Shown: in pieces, positions 54,353 through 64,000 of the stretch
How positions within the stretch are numbered: the first letter of the stretch is position 1
Layout: every line of letters starts with the position of its first letter
Assembly: GCA_946811185.2 (NCBI GenBank)
Contig: OX328097.1
Coordinates: forward strand, 57,379,063 to 57,443,062
DNA length: 64,000 nucleotides
Direction: 5' to 3'
Source: Hippopus hippopus
Taxonomy: Eukaryota; Mollusca; Bivalvia; Cardiida; Cardiidae
Notes under the pieces: model-generated
Databases searched by the model: none
What the model saw: the letters and a program-made list of their open reading frames with translations, nothing else
Told to the model about the DNA's origin: nothing
Program-made: the position numbers and the translations under genes

Positions 54353-54790
54353 TCATAGTTTACCTGCTGGGGAGAGATCCCTTTCTCTATGACCATCTGT
54401 TAGGTGTGGAGAGGTGACTGGTGATTTAGCCTGCATGGCTGTAACTTTAGTCCCTGTTGTTTTAGTTCTTCCAGGTATCTTTGTGCTACTCGGACATGGG
54501 ACTCCCTGTCCTGGTATGACTGATGTACCCACAGGATTCGATGGTTTAGTTGTTTTACCTTTCACAGTTTGTTTTGATGTTGCTGCCTTCCCTTTTACAA
54601 CAGATACTCCTGGTACAGGTGATGAAGGTCCAGATTTGGGTGAAGGCACAGATTTAGGGGTTAAAGGTCTACTTCCTACTTTTGGAGTTGTAGGTTTGTT
54701 CTCTCCTTTCGGAGTTGCAGGTCTACCTGGCTTGGTCTTTGTAGCTGAGCCTGGTCTGTCTGTTGGTTTCAGTGCAGTCTTTTTAGATGC
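54353..54790 (-). CDS. VRK1: VRK1 copy B exon 11, proline-rich tail
   Basis: 438 bp, the same length as the copy-A tail exon, fully open, with a handful of substitutions. The in-frame stop and the alternative GTAAAC donor are both retained. Confidence 0.85.
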   Translation of the reverse strand, partial: ASKKTALKPTDRPGSATKTKPGRPATPKGENKPTTPKVGSRPLTPKSVPSPKSGPSSPVPGVSVVKGKAATSKQTVKGKTTKPSNPVGTSVIPGQGVPCPSSTKIPGRTKTTGTKVTAMQAKSPVTSPHLTDGHRERDLSPAGKL

Positions 54791-57700
54791 CTATGGATTT
54801 TTTAAGAATGGAATTAGATTATGTTTTGTTTTCAGTCAAAGATTAAAAACATTCAGAGAGATCACTTAGTAATATATTTTAAGCGTAGAAATCTGAACTC
54901 ATCTATAGTTGTCCTCAAACAACACAAAATCATTGTGGGAAAAGGAGGGAATGCTGGTTACGAGTTTTTTTTTATCCTGTTCCACCAATGTTTTAAAAAA
55001 CTTTTCTTTGAGGTCAATTAATCATCGCACAGTTCAATAAAGGGTCAATACTGTTATATGTTCATTCTCCAGACAACTTTCTGCAATGTATCAGATCACA
55101 TTTGCAAAAGCTGTGGCTACAGGATGAACTGTGTTACTGGTTTTTTTTTCTACTATGTTTTCACAAGTATTCTTGTACTAAACCGTGATTCATTGTTTCA
55201 AGGGGTATTGCCTACTTCATTTAACCTGATCCTGACCTTTATGCTGAATATATAAGTAGGTATATAAATAGAACTCAGACTATTATTTGGGAAGTTAAAT
55301 TAAAACAGGAAGGTACAGGTATGCAATTTAATTCACGCATACTGCACGGAATATTTCCCTGGCATTCGGGACAAAACCGAAGGCAGCCCCATATGATGCC
55401 GAGGGTAAAAATCGAATTTAGATTTTATGTAAATGATGTTGACCTGGGTCAGATTAAATGAAGTAAGTAATAATGACCTAGAAATACCAATTTGTGTTTG
55501 CAGGGAGCTTGAAACCTTCAACAAATTATGTTTCAGGACCTTGAAGAAGGCTTTTGAAAATATTGGTGGAAAAGGTGAAAGTTCCGGTAACAAAAATTTT
55601 CTCCTTCCCAGACAAAGATTTCTTCCCTTACTTAAGATATATTCCATCCGTTGGGCCATATTTCACCTTTTGTCACTTGATTTGTATGTCAACACAGAAA
55701 CTTTATTGACTGGTAAAGGGTTTAGAACTGTTGAACAAGTTACCTTGGGCAATGCAAGTTTCCATGTGTCCTTGACACCCATTTTGTTCAGCCCTTTGGT
55801 AAACAGGTCCCTAAATTTGTCATAGTTTGGTCTTTCTTCATACTTTAATTCCTTTACATCTCTTAAATATGCAGTCATTTCCTCTGAAAGCCAGGCAAAA
55901 TATTAAGCTATTGGAGCCAATGTTTTAACCTTTTACCAACAATCACTGACCCTGAGGAAAAAGTCTTTTAAGAACATTTTGGAAATAGGACAAAATGCTG
56001 GTGATCAGCATTTTCTCCTTTTTCCACAATGTTTTCTACCCCCTGAAACAAATCCAATAGTGTTCACCACATTTAATTTGTTGTCTGAGATTTCTTTCAA
56101 TTTTGGAAGAGTCTGAAATTTTGCCATCTGAAAGAGAGAATTAAATATCTGCATAAAAAAAAGCTGTTGTTCTTCATTTTATTCAAAATTTAACTCACAA
56201 GAAAACTTACTTTAATTAATTGAAACAGTAAAGGAGTTGCATACCTAAAAATACCCTCGGCACTCCGGCATTTTCGATATTAGGCCTAGCTGATGGTCAA
56301 CTTAAATTACAGGATAAATGTAACACTTTACTTGTCTGTACTCAAAGCAGCTATTTTGTAATGCAGGTATATATGCGGGAGTGAGATTAAACTAGCATTT
56401 CAAAAACAGACTGACCTTAAACCTCCCTTGCTGACACAATCATGTCACAGCTATTAACATTAAAAGCTAGTTGAAATCGGTTTTTTTTTTCCAAATATGG
56501 TTTTCACTTGATATAACTCAAAGTTTTGGTGGAGAGGTATTTTTGTGTTCATGAAATCACTTGTTTGGAATATGTGCTTTTAAAATTTGCTGAACTACCA
56601 ATTTAAACCTTATAGTTGTGATTCTTGCAGATTATATTAACTTTAACAAAACAAAAATAGTGCAACAGTACACATAGAAATACAACCGGAAGAAAATGTG
56701 TAGAAAGTAAACAAAGCAAAAAAGAATAAGAATACAAATTATCCCCAGAACCATAGATCAAAAACCCACGATAAAAATTTTGATCACAACCACTATAGCG
56801 ATCATAAGCCTTTAGGAGATAACTTCATTCCTGTGAAAAAGAGAATTACATCACATTATGTAGGCAATATTGACCCATATGTTAATGAAAATGACATCGC
56901 ACAATATTTAACAGACAGTGAGGTGAGACTTACATTCATCAAAATGTTTAATGGAACATGAACGAATTTTGGGTATAAAATTTATAATGCGATCGACCCC
57001 ACCGCTTTTTATTATAGGCAGCTATATGCAAGCCGACAGTCACATTGACCCCTATCTAGAAACCTTAGCATGTCTTAAAGCTATTTGCAGTAACTGTGCT
57101 AAAAGTGGAGACGTGGTACTGCTCAGGGATTTTAATGCCAAAGATTTTAACTCAAACACCCAGATCTTACCAAATTCGAGTGATAAAGATAACGCTTTCA
57201 ACAAGTTTCTAAGATATTCCAGACTTTTCTCCCTTTGCAAAAGCCCAAGTACGCAGCATATCGATTATACCTGTACTAAGAGTCATACTACAATCGATCA
57301 TATTCTTGTTGAAAAGCCTTTTCTTGTTAAATGTACAATTTTTTTTAACCTTACCGGAAAAGGATATTGTTACGTCAGACCACCTACTTCTCTTAGTTAA
57401 CATAGAATTATTCGAGCCACTCAATTCATTTGATACTGAATCCATTCCGGAAAACATTGCTTGGAATAAATGTACGCAGTCTAATCTGCAAGCTTATGTA
57501 GTAATGCTAGAAAAAAGTCTAACCAATATTCAAAATCACAGAGACGTCACTCCCAATTGGTTGTCCAATTTCATTGTCAATACAATTAAACAAGAGGACC
57601 ATGATGGTCCTATATCGCTCACCTGAGTACTAAGCAGTAAAGGTCTACAATGAAGATAAATAACAAATATCGAGGTTCAAGGCCAAATGATAATGAAACA

Positions 57701-60700
57701 AAAGCGGCGAATTGTCGCAAGATACGCCCGTCCCACCGCCAGTTGTCAAGGAGGTATAATAATCGCAAAGGACAAGTAATGCAACAAACATGTTTACCAA
57801 GTCTCAAGTCAATTTGACTTGAGGTGACAAAGTTCCGTTCCGGACAAGCAAGAAATACTGTAAAAATGAAGATGAAAGTGGAATTACTCAAAATCCGCGC
57901 TAGGTAGAGTTATTGTTCTTGCACACTGTACTCCGTAATATTGCAACAAAAATGCATACCAAGTTTGAAGTCATTCTGATTTGAGATGACAAAGTTATAT
58001 TCCGGACAAGCACTAAACACTGTAAAAATGATGATCAAAGGGAAATAACCCAAAGACAGCAGGAGGTAGAGTTACAATTCTTGCCCAATGCACTTCCAAA
58101 TATTGCAACAAATAGGCATACCATATTTCAAGTCATTCCTACTTAAGATGACAAAGTTTTGCTCTGGACAACCAAGAAATGCTATAAAAATGAAGATCAA
58201 AGGGGTAATAACTCAAAATTCATGCTAGGAAGAGTTATGGTTCTTGTGCACTGCACTCCATAATTTTTCAACAATCATGCATACCAACTTTGAAGATGTT
58301 CAGGCTAGAGATGACAAAGTTATATTCTGGACAAGCAGAAAATGCTGTAAAATGGATGATCAAGGGAAATAATTCATAGACAGTACAAGGTAGAGTTATG
58401 GTTCTTTCACACTGCACTCCGTATTATTGCAACAAACACAAATGCCAAGTTTCAAGTCAATCGGACTGGAGATGACAAAGTTATGCTTCGGACAAAGAAC
58501 TATTGTAAAGAAGTTTCTAATTCACGGGCAAATAACACCAGTCGTTCTGGTCCGATTAGACCCATAATCAAACTCATCCGAGATCATATGTTCATATGTA
58601 TTTTGACCAAGTTTGGTGCTGATTGGTTGAAAATTGTAGATGCTAGAGTGTAAACAAGTTCAAATATAGCAATTTTTCTAATTCAAGGGCAAATAACTCC
58701 AGTTGTTCTGGTCCGATTAGATCCATAATCGAACTCATCCGAGATCTTATGGTCATATATATTTTGACCAAGTTTGGTACTGATTGGTTTATATTTGTAG
58801 ATGCTAGAGTGTAAACAAAGTCAAATACATGTATAGCAATTTTTCTAATTCAAGGACAAATAACTCCAGTTGTTCTGGTCCGATAAGACCCTAAATCGAA
58901 CTCATCCGAGATCTTATGGCCATATAAATTTTGACCAAGTTTGGTGCTGATTGGTTAATATTACATATATGAGAGCTCTAGCCCTTAAGGTTCAAGAGGG
59001 ACAAGAAGATTTTTAAAGATTTCCTTCTTTATCTCTATGTAAAATCCGTGACCCCACAACAAAGGGCCAATTTCCACACAAGGGCCATCATTTGAAGTAT
59101 TTCGGTAGAGGTCCACTAGATGATGCTACATGCCAAATATGAAGGCTGTAGCCCTTAGGATTTAGGACAAGAAGATTTTTAAAGATTTCCTTCTTAATCT
59201 CTATGTGAAATCCGAGACCCCACAACATAGGGCCGATTTCCACACCAGGGCCATAATTTGAAGTATTTTGGTAGAGGGTCACTAGATGATTATACATGCC
59301 ATATATGAAAGCTCTAGCCCTTACGGTTTGGGACAAGAAGATTTTTAAAGTTTTTTCTTTCGGTTGCCATGGCAACCAGAGTTCTTCATGGAATTCAAAT
59401 CTTTGAAGTATTCTGAAAGTGCATCACCTAAGGATAATTTCTGTGAAGTTTCAATGAAATCTGTTTGCCGGTTTCAGAGGAGAAGATTCTTTAAGTAATT
59501 GTTCACGGACGGACGGACGGACGGACGGACGGACGAACATACAGACGGACGGACGGACGGACGGACGCTGGACGGTGATCGATCACAATAGCTCACCCTG
59601 AGCACTACGTGCTCAGGTGAGCTAAAAATCTGCAAAATTTAATCTAACAAAGAGCAGGTTTAATATACATACAAAACCATACTGGTCTGAAGAATTAAAA
59701 TTAGTCCACAAGACATCGCGGGAAAAACGCAAAATTTGGATTAACTCTTTACCAAACGACAAAATTTTAGATTGGTCCAAACTGAAAGCACTTGCAGACA
59801 ACAAAATAAAAGTGACTAAAAATTTGAAATTTGTTTTGTAAAGGGTAGAAAACATTGTGGGAAAAGGGGAAAATGCTGGTTACCAGCATTTTTTCCTTTT
59901 CCCACAAAAAGCCTCTTTCTCAGGGTCGTTAATAATCGGGATCGTGTGGTAAAGAGTTAATGAAGGTAGACCTCGCGGTAATTCGCATGAATCATATTGT
60001 AATTACAAAGCGGCAAAAAATGAAATTTAGAAAATTGCACTGTTTTGCATCAAAGATATTTATATAAAATGTTTGAAAAGCTCGATCGGAGTGCCCAAAT
60101 CGATTCCATGCTATCTTGGAGTCTTATAAAACATCAGAAAAAGTTCCCTCCTGTCACAGATGAAAATTTAAGATAGGGCGGGACAACATTTCAGTACGAA
60201 AACGTCTCAAACAGTTTTGCGAGGTACTTCTACGATATTTTCAACGAAACAAATAAAAGCTATAGTAGCCATTTCGAGGCGAAAGTCAGTAAATCCTTCA
60301 AAAGATGCTGTCATTCACCAAATCCAACAAAACTATTTAAACTCGAACTTAAGTTCGATGCCACAGAAATCTTGTTAGTGACGAAAGACATTGAAAGAGG
60401 TAAAAGTCTCACATGATAGCATCTCGAATGAACATATAATTTACCGAGGACAGATTATCATAGAAGAGCTTGTCGTATTATTTAACAGTATACTAGACCA
60501 TGAATGTATACTGGACGCTTGGCGTAGTAGCTATACATGTATTATCCCAATACATAAAGGTGATGGTAAGCCAAAAAACGACACAGCCAGCTACAGGCCA
60601 ATATCGCTTATTCCAACATCTTGTAAAGTATTTGAAAAGCTCATCACAAACAGAATACAGTCATGCGCACTACTTAGTAGAGTCCGCTTTCCTTGTCCGC

Positions 60701-63700
60701 AACAGCAAGGCTTTCAAAAAGGCCTCAGTTGTATTACCACCGCCTTCTGTCCTCAGGAAACAATGTACGACATATTAGACCTCCATAGCAAAGTATTTGT
60801 CACCTTTCTTGATTTCAAGGCTGCGTTTGACACAGGGTTTGACATAAGTGGACGTCCGATTGCCCGATTCGGGCTGTAATTGCTACGGGCAAGCTGCCTT
60901 CACCATTGGTGAGCCCGCCGGGCAAGTAAAATTTTCGGTCCGTTATCATCAATTCAGGTCTTTATCGCCGATACCGGTAGTTTTGGGTCTTTGAGATCTG
61001 ATACGCAAATGGATATTAAACTGTTTTTGATTGGTCGATTACGCCTTTGGTGGCTTTTTTCATCCAATGAAACGAATTGACAAGTAAAGTTTCGATGTTT
61101 CCGATGCTACCATATTCAATATGGCTGACACTCAGGTTGCGAAATTATTTAACTCGGAAATTTGTAATTGTAGAGACAAAGCGACGCGATACTGTGATAA
61201 ATGCCTTCAGAAACAACAGTTAATAAAAGGGTTCGCTTGGCTCCGATGTAACTCGTTAGCAATTTATGCCAAAAAATACAGAAAAGAAAAATGAAGAACA
61301 AATTATTTGTCGTTTCTATCACATTTAATTTTCAAACAACTAAATAAAAAATCCCGGCAGTCTAGCACATTTTTCTTTGAAAACACACCCCACTCAATTC
61401 TTTACCAAATGACAAAATTTTAGACTGGTCCAAATTGAAAGCATTTGCAGACGACAAAATTAATGTGACTCAAAAATTGAAATTTGTTCTTGGAAGGGTG
61501 AAAAACATTGTGGGAAAAGGAGAAAATGCTGGTAACCAGCATTTTCTCCTTTTCCCACAATGTTTTTTTCTATCCTGCTGGAAACAAATTTCAGTTTTTT
61601 AGATATGTTTATTTTGTCGTCTGCAAGTGCTTTCAATTTGGACTAGTCTAAAATTTTGTTGTTTGCTTAAGAGTTAAGGGATAAAATGCTAAGTGGCACA
61701 GTGATCACATGTTCAAAGATAATGATTGTTTTTTAATGAAAAAATCAGCAGATTTTTGCACAACAAAAATTGTAAATGTTGAATGTGAATTTTATTGTGA
61801 GAATTAAATTTGTTCAGAAATGTTAATTTTTCTTGCCTCCTTTTAATAAAATAATTTTAGCTAAGTTTGGCATGTGTATTAGTACATGCTGCATTTAAAC
61901 ATTTAAATGCAGCAAGTACTAATGCATTTAAGTGAAATGAATAGGTTAAACAGAGTTTATACAATAATTACTTTCGGGCAAGTTCAAAACCTGGGGGGCA
62001 AGCTGGAATAAAATCCAACTTGCCCCCTGGGCAAGTTCAAAACCTGGGGGGCAAGCTGCAGTAAAATCAAGCTTGCCGCCCGGGCAAGTGCTGAAGAAAT
62101 CCTTATGTCAACCCCTGTTGACAGAGTTGGCATAACGCATTATTGCTTAGGCTAAATAAACTCGGAATAGTATGGAGGATTATTTGGAACTCCTATATGC
62201 ACCTTAAATGCTATGTCATCATAAACGGTCCAAAGTCAAGTCCGGTCCCGATAAAAAGAGGTGTCCGACAAGGTGGGGTAGCCTCCACCCTATACTATCT
62301 AGTCTACATCGACAAATTACTTAGAGAACTAGAAAATTCAGACTCTAGTCTACCTCTCTATTCTCAAATAAATGCAAATTGCGGTAATCCTGCCTTTGCC
62401 AACAACGTAGCCATTATATCGTTAACATCCGATCATCTCCAAGATGTACTTGATATTGTATATAGGTATACCTACAATTGGAACCTAGATATAAACTGTA
62501 AAAAATCTACCGTTGTAGTTTTCATTAATGACAAAAAAAAGTTTTCCGCAACAGTTTATTTTGGGTGATTTTTATATACAGCAAAGCAATGCGGCCGTCC
62601 ATCTAGGCATTTGACAAGACTCGAACTTTTCCCTCTCAAATCGCACATCAGAGCACTGCCAAAAGACCAAGAATGCTTTCTACGCCATGGCTGATCTAGG
62701 TCTTAGGCCCGGTGTTTTGAACCCTTTAACATCTGTTATTAACAGTCATTATCTCGATTTTACTATACGGATGTGAGAGTTAAAGAACAGTATGTCTAGG
62801 ACTGACTCTGTTAAGCTTAGCCGGTTCCAGCATTTTAAGAAAATACAAGGATTTCATGTAGGAGCACGATCAGACATGGTAGAATCAATGCTAGATCTCA
62901 GTTGCATCACAGCCTTAGTAGATAAAAGGAAGCTCATGTTTTTGTTTAAGATTTTGAATCCTGACAACAGTTCGATTTGTAAGCAAATCTTTTTTAAAAA
63001 ATTAGTTCACTATTTGTATAGCTCACTCAAATCTAAAAGTGGATTTATACCCGATATTTGTAGCCTCCTGATCAAATATAATGTGAACTTTCTGTTGAAT
63101 AAGTATGTGAACGATAAAGGATTTTTGCCACAAAAGCGTGTCTGGCGGCAATTTGTGCATAGATCTGTCAACTTTGTGGAAACTAATGAATTCCTTAACC
63201 GGTTGAAATCTGGAGTAACAATCTTCTTCTTCTTTTTTCCTTTTTTTTCTTTCACAAAATGACTTAATTTAGAAATAGAGATTATGTACAGTGTCTCCAT
63301 CCTACAAGGATGAATTTATTACTTTAAATTAATTTTTGAATGATTTGTAACATGTTCTTATATTGTTTATTGTAATTTATTCAATTAATCTCCATTAAGA
63401 GGAATTAAAGTGAATGAATGAATGAATGAATGAATGAATGAATGAAATTATATTAACTTTAACAAATCATGTAACATAATCAGCATCGATTTCCACAAAG
63501 TATCACGTGACTTTTAAGGAAAAAAAATTGGTCCAATAATTGGATATATTGCAACTTTAAAATATTTAACAATACCTTCTACACATGCTACAGTAAGTGG
63601 CAGTTTCAATACCGTTAATATAAGCTGAATCAGCAACAGATACAGACTCACTCACTGAAGACTCTCCAAGGAAAGATTAAAAAAAAGTCTACAGAGTATC

Positions 63701-63754
63701 TCTTTCCCAACAAAATAGATACAACTTTTCTCTATCTCTCCCTTCTTCCCTCCC

Positions 63755-63808
<54 letters not shown>

Positions 63809-63885
63809 AAAAACCCTAAAACTTACCTGGAATACCTCCTTCGGGAAAACACCTTTTCATAAGGGATGGTATATCATCCATTAAT
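54353..63885 (-). CDS. VRK1: Second VRK1 copy, 3' part only (exons 9-11)
   Basis: Copy B repeats the last three VRK1 exons at 63885-63827, 55883-55744 and 54790-54353 with intact splice sites and open frame. Exons 1-8, if present, lie beyond base 64000. The exon-10 counterpart is 33 bp shorter (in frame) and the tail has a few substitutions, such as PSPKSG for PSPKPG. Nothing in these exons shows decay, so this could be a working paralogue or the other allele of the same gene. Confidence 0.85.
55744..55883 (-). CDS. VRK1: VRK1 copy B exon 10, 33 bp shorter
   Basis: 140 bp. Same acceptor and donor as 9345-9517, but 33 bp near the 3' end are absent, so the protein reads DTWKLALPK directly. The frame is kept. 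Confidence 0.9.
56951..57590 (+). pseudogene. LINE copy B endonuclease remnant
   Basis: Open from 56951 across the site that is frameshifted in copy A, reading YLETLACLKAIC and then [13 protein letters not shown], so the 5-bp loss in A is secondary. A T-run near 57340 shifts the frame before the SDH motif. The frame ends where the 2-kb element was inserted. Confidence 0.8.
57591..59623 (+). mobile_element. Pearl/Helentron-like element inserted in the copy-B LINE
   Basis: Starts CAAGAGGACCATGATGGTCC and ends CTCAGGTGAGCT after a hairpin (59592-59623). Inside are three blocks of tandem units: about five of 165 bp (57770-58500), three of about 170 bp (58508-58960) and two to three of about 180 bp (58960-59350), then an ACGG microsatellite (59508-59570). 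It disrupts the endonuclease. The empty site is visible in copy A as six A residues near 11960; the insertion lies between A residues with no clear target duplication. This is the layout described for bivalve pearl elements and Helentron-associated repeats. Confidence 0.75.
59741..59960. mobile_element. TTAA mini-element inside the copy-B LINE
   Basis: Same insertion as 12082-12310, with the same TTAA borders, lacking about 9 bp in the right half of the hairpin. Confidence 0.9.
61121..61294 (+). CDS. Small cysteine-rich frame inside the CAGGG element
   Basis: 57 codons from ATG (MADTQVAKLFNSEICNC) through RYCDKC to a TGA. The spacing C-x-C-(9)-C-x2-C looks like a zinc-binding module, possibly a transposase N-terminus or a captured host exon. 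I do not recognise the protein. It lies about 290 bp inside the element, and no downstream transposase domain was found. Confidence 0.4.
   Translation: MADTQVAKLFNSEICNCRDKATRYCDKCLQKQQLIKGFAWLRCNSLAIYAKKYRKEK
61389..61677. mobile_element. Fully symmetric TTAA mini-element inside the CAGGG element
   Basis: Unlike the other copies, both arms are B-arms: left CAAATTGAAAGCATTTGCAG and right CTGCAAGTGCTTTCAATTTG are inverses, joined by the core palindrome, so nearly the whole 289 bp folds on itself. TTAA is clear only at the right end. Confidence 0.8.
63758..63807. repeat. Expanded CT microsatellite (copy B)
   Basis: About 50 bp of CT at the place where copy A has 17 bp. Confidence 0.95.
63827..63885 (-). 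CDS. VRK1: VRK1 copy B exon 9
   Basis: 59 bp with the same acceptor (CTTCAG) and donor (GTAAGT) as 14862-14920 and the same 19 whole codons ending in GGIP. The CT microsatellite next to its donor is greatly expanded here (63758-63807) compared with copy A. Confidence 0.9.
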
Positions 63886-64000
63886 CTGAAGAAAAAAAAA
63901 ATAACATCATATTTTGATTACTCTTATATTCAATATAAAATTGAAAATGTGCCTCTGCTGAATGGAGACCATTTGTACAAAAAATCATTATCATTTCAGC

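Larger units (their letters stand above)
60833..62117 (+). mobile_element. 1.3-kb CAGGG-ended DNA transposon (hAT-like?) in the copy-B LINE
   Basis: Starts CAGGGTTTGACATAAG and ends CTTATGTCAACCCCTG: 16-bp inverted repeats with one mismatch. It is flanked by TTGACA at 60827-60832 and 62118-62123; copy A has a single TTGACA at the matching place, so both ends and the empty site are certain. CAGGG ends recall hAT elements, but those make 8-bp duplications, so the superfamily is open. GGGCAAG/CTTGCCC motifs recur near both ends. A symmetric TTAA mini-element lies inside (61389-61677), and a small cysteine-rich frame at 61121-61294. Confidence 0.85.
60391..62568 (+). pseudogene. LINE copy B reverse transcriptase, split by a 1.3-kb insertion
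   Basis: The first part (60391-60832) is better preserved than copy A and reads [34 protein letters not shown] and FLDFKAAFD. The insertion follows directly after that Asp. The second part (62124-62568) has [20 protein letters not shown] and FANNVAI. The C-terminal domain continues at 62792-63262. Confidence 0.85.
56651..63444 (+). mobile_element. LINE, copy B, with two large nested insertions and one deletion
   Basis: Same insertion as 10288-14511, shown by the same target-site duplication (56630-56650; degenerate at 63445-63466). About 740 bp spanning the end of ORF1 and the start of the endonuclease are missing at 56957. It is interrupted at 57591-59623 and 60833-62117 and carries the same TTAA mini-element at 59741-59960. 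Confidence 0.9.
46845..64000. repeat. Long repeat unit, copy B (pairs with 1-15034)
   Basis: Direct-orientation second copy, 17156 bp against 15034 bp in copy A. Most of the excess is two insertions inside the LINE: 57591-59623 (2.03 kb) and 60833-62117 (1.29 kb). It also carries an extra tandem unit near 52.5 kb and lacks three stretches present in A. The distance between copies is 46,844 bp, so the window is one full unit plus the start of the next. Either a real tandem duplication or uncollapsed haplotypes would look like this. Confidence 0.95.

Noticed and set aside
1..64000. CRISPR arrays, operons, prokaryotic promoters or phage genes
   Set aside because: No regularly spaced short repeats with unique spacers, no dense coding; the intron-exon structure and element types are those of an animal nuclear genome.

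Overview
This is an AT-rich, repeat-saturated, intron-containing animal nuclear sequence, most likely from a bivalve mollusc. The evidence for an animal is a vaccinia-related kinase gene split over 11 exons with GT/AG splice sites, the terminal coding exon of a BCS1-type mitochondrial AAA ATPase, a non-LTR retrotransposon, a mariner, tRNA-derived SINEs and many small inverted-repeat elements. The bivalve guess rests on elements that resemble the bivalve 'pearl' family: core tandem repeats of about 140-180 bp plus an ACGG microsatellite. The species cannot be told from sequence alone.

The main gene is VRK1 on the minus strand (coding 29184 down to 7959). I could place all 11 coding exons. They join in frame into a 507-residue protein with glycine loop, catalytic Lys75, Asp181, a DYG motif (Asp205) and a long basic proline-rich tail. 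Its introns hold nearly all of the transposon load of 8-29 kb. A probable promoter with ETS-, CRE- and YY1-like sites lies near 30.1-30.5 kb.

The largest structural feature is a repeated unit. Positions 1-15034 (copy A) reappear at 46845-64000 (copy B) at roughly 97% identity by eye. Copy B carries VRK1 exons 9-11 a second time. The window is therefore one complete 46,844-bp unit plus the start of the next. This is either a tandem duplication containing VRK1 or two haplotypes joined by assembly. The copies differ by clean transposon insertions and deletions, which give a relative order of events: LINE into a VRK1 intron, then a TTAA mini-element into the LINE, then separation of the copies, then a 2.0-kb pearl/Helentron-like element and a 1.3-kb CAGGG-ended element into the copy-B LINE.

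Region by region: 1-7.9 kb, VRK1 downstream flank made of mini-elements, a SINE and a tandem-repeat element; 7.96-29.2 kb, VRK1 with a LINE (10288-14511), a broken tyrosine recombinase (18.0-18.4 kb) and many mini-elements in its introns; 30-31 kb, promoter area; 31.3-38.7 kb, a dense block of inverted repeats, motif arrays, a foldback structure and an internally deleted mariner; 38.7-45 kb, mostly unassigned AT-rich sequence with repeats; 45.25-45.53 kb, a BCS1 terminal exon with an in-frame stop; 46.85-64 kb, copy B. No CRISPR array, rRNA or bona fide tRNA gene was seen. All exon joins, identities and family names are my own reading of the sequence and were not checked by alignment or transcript data.
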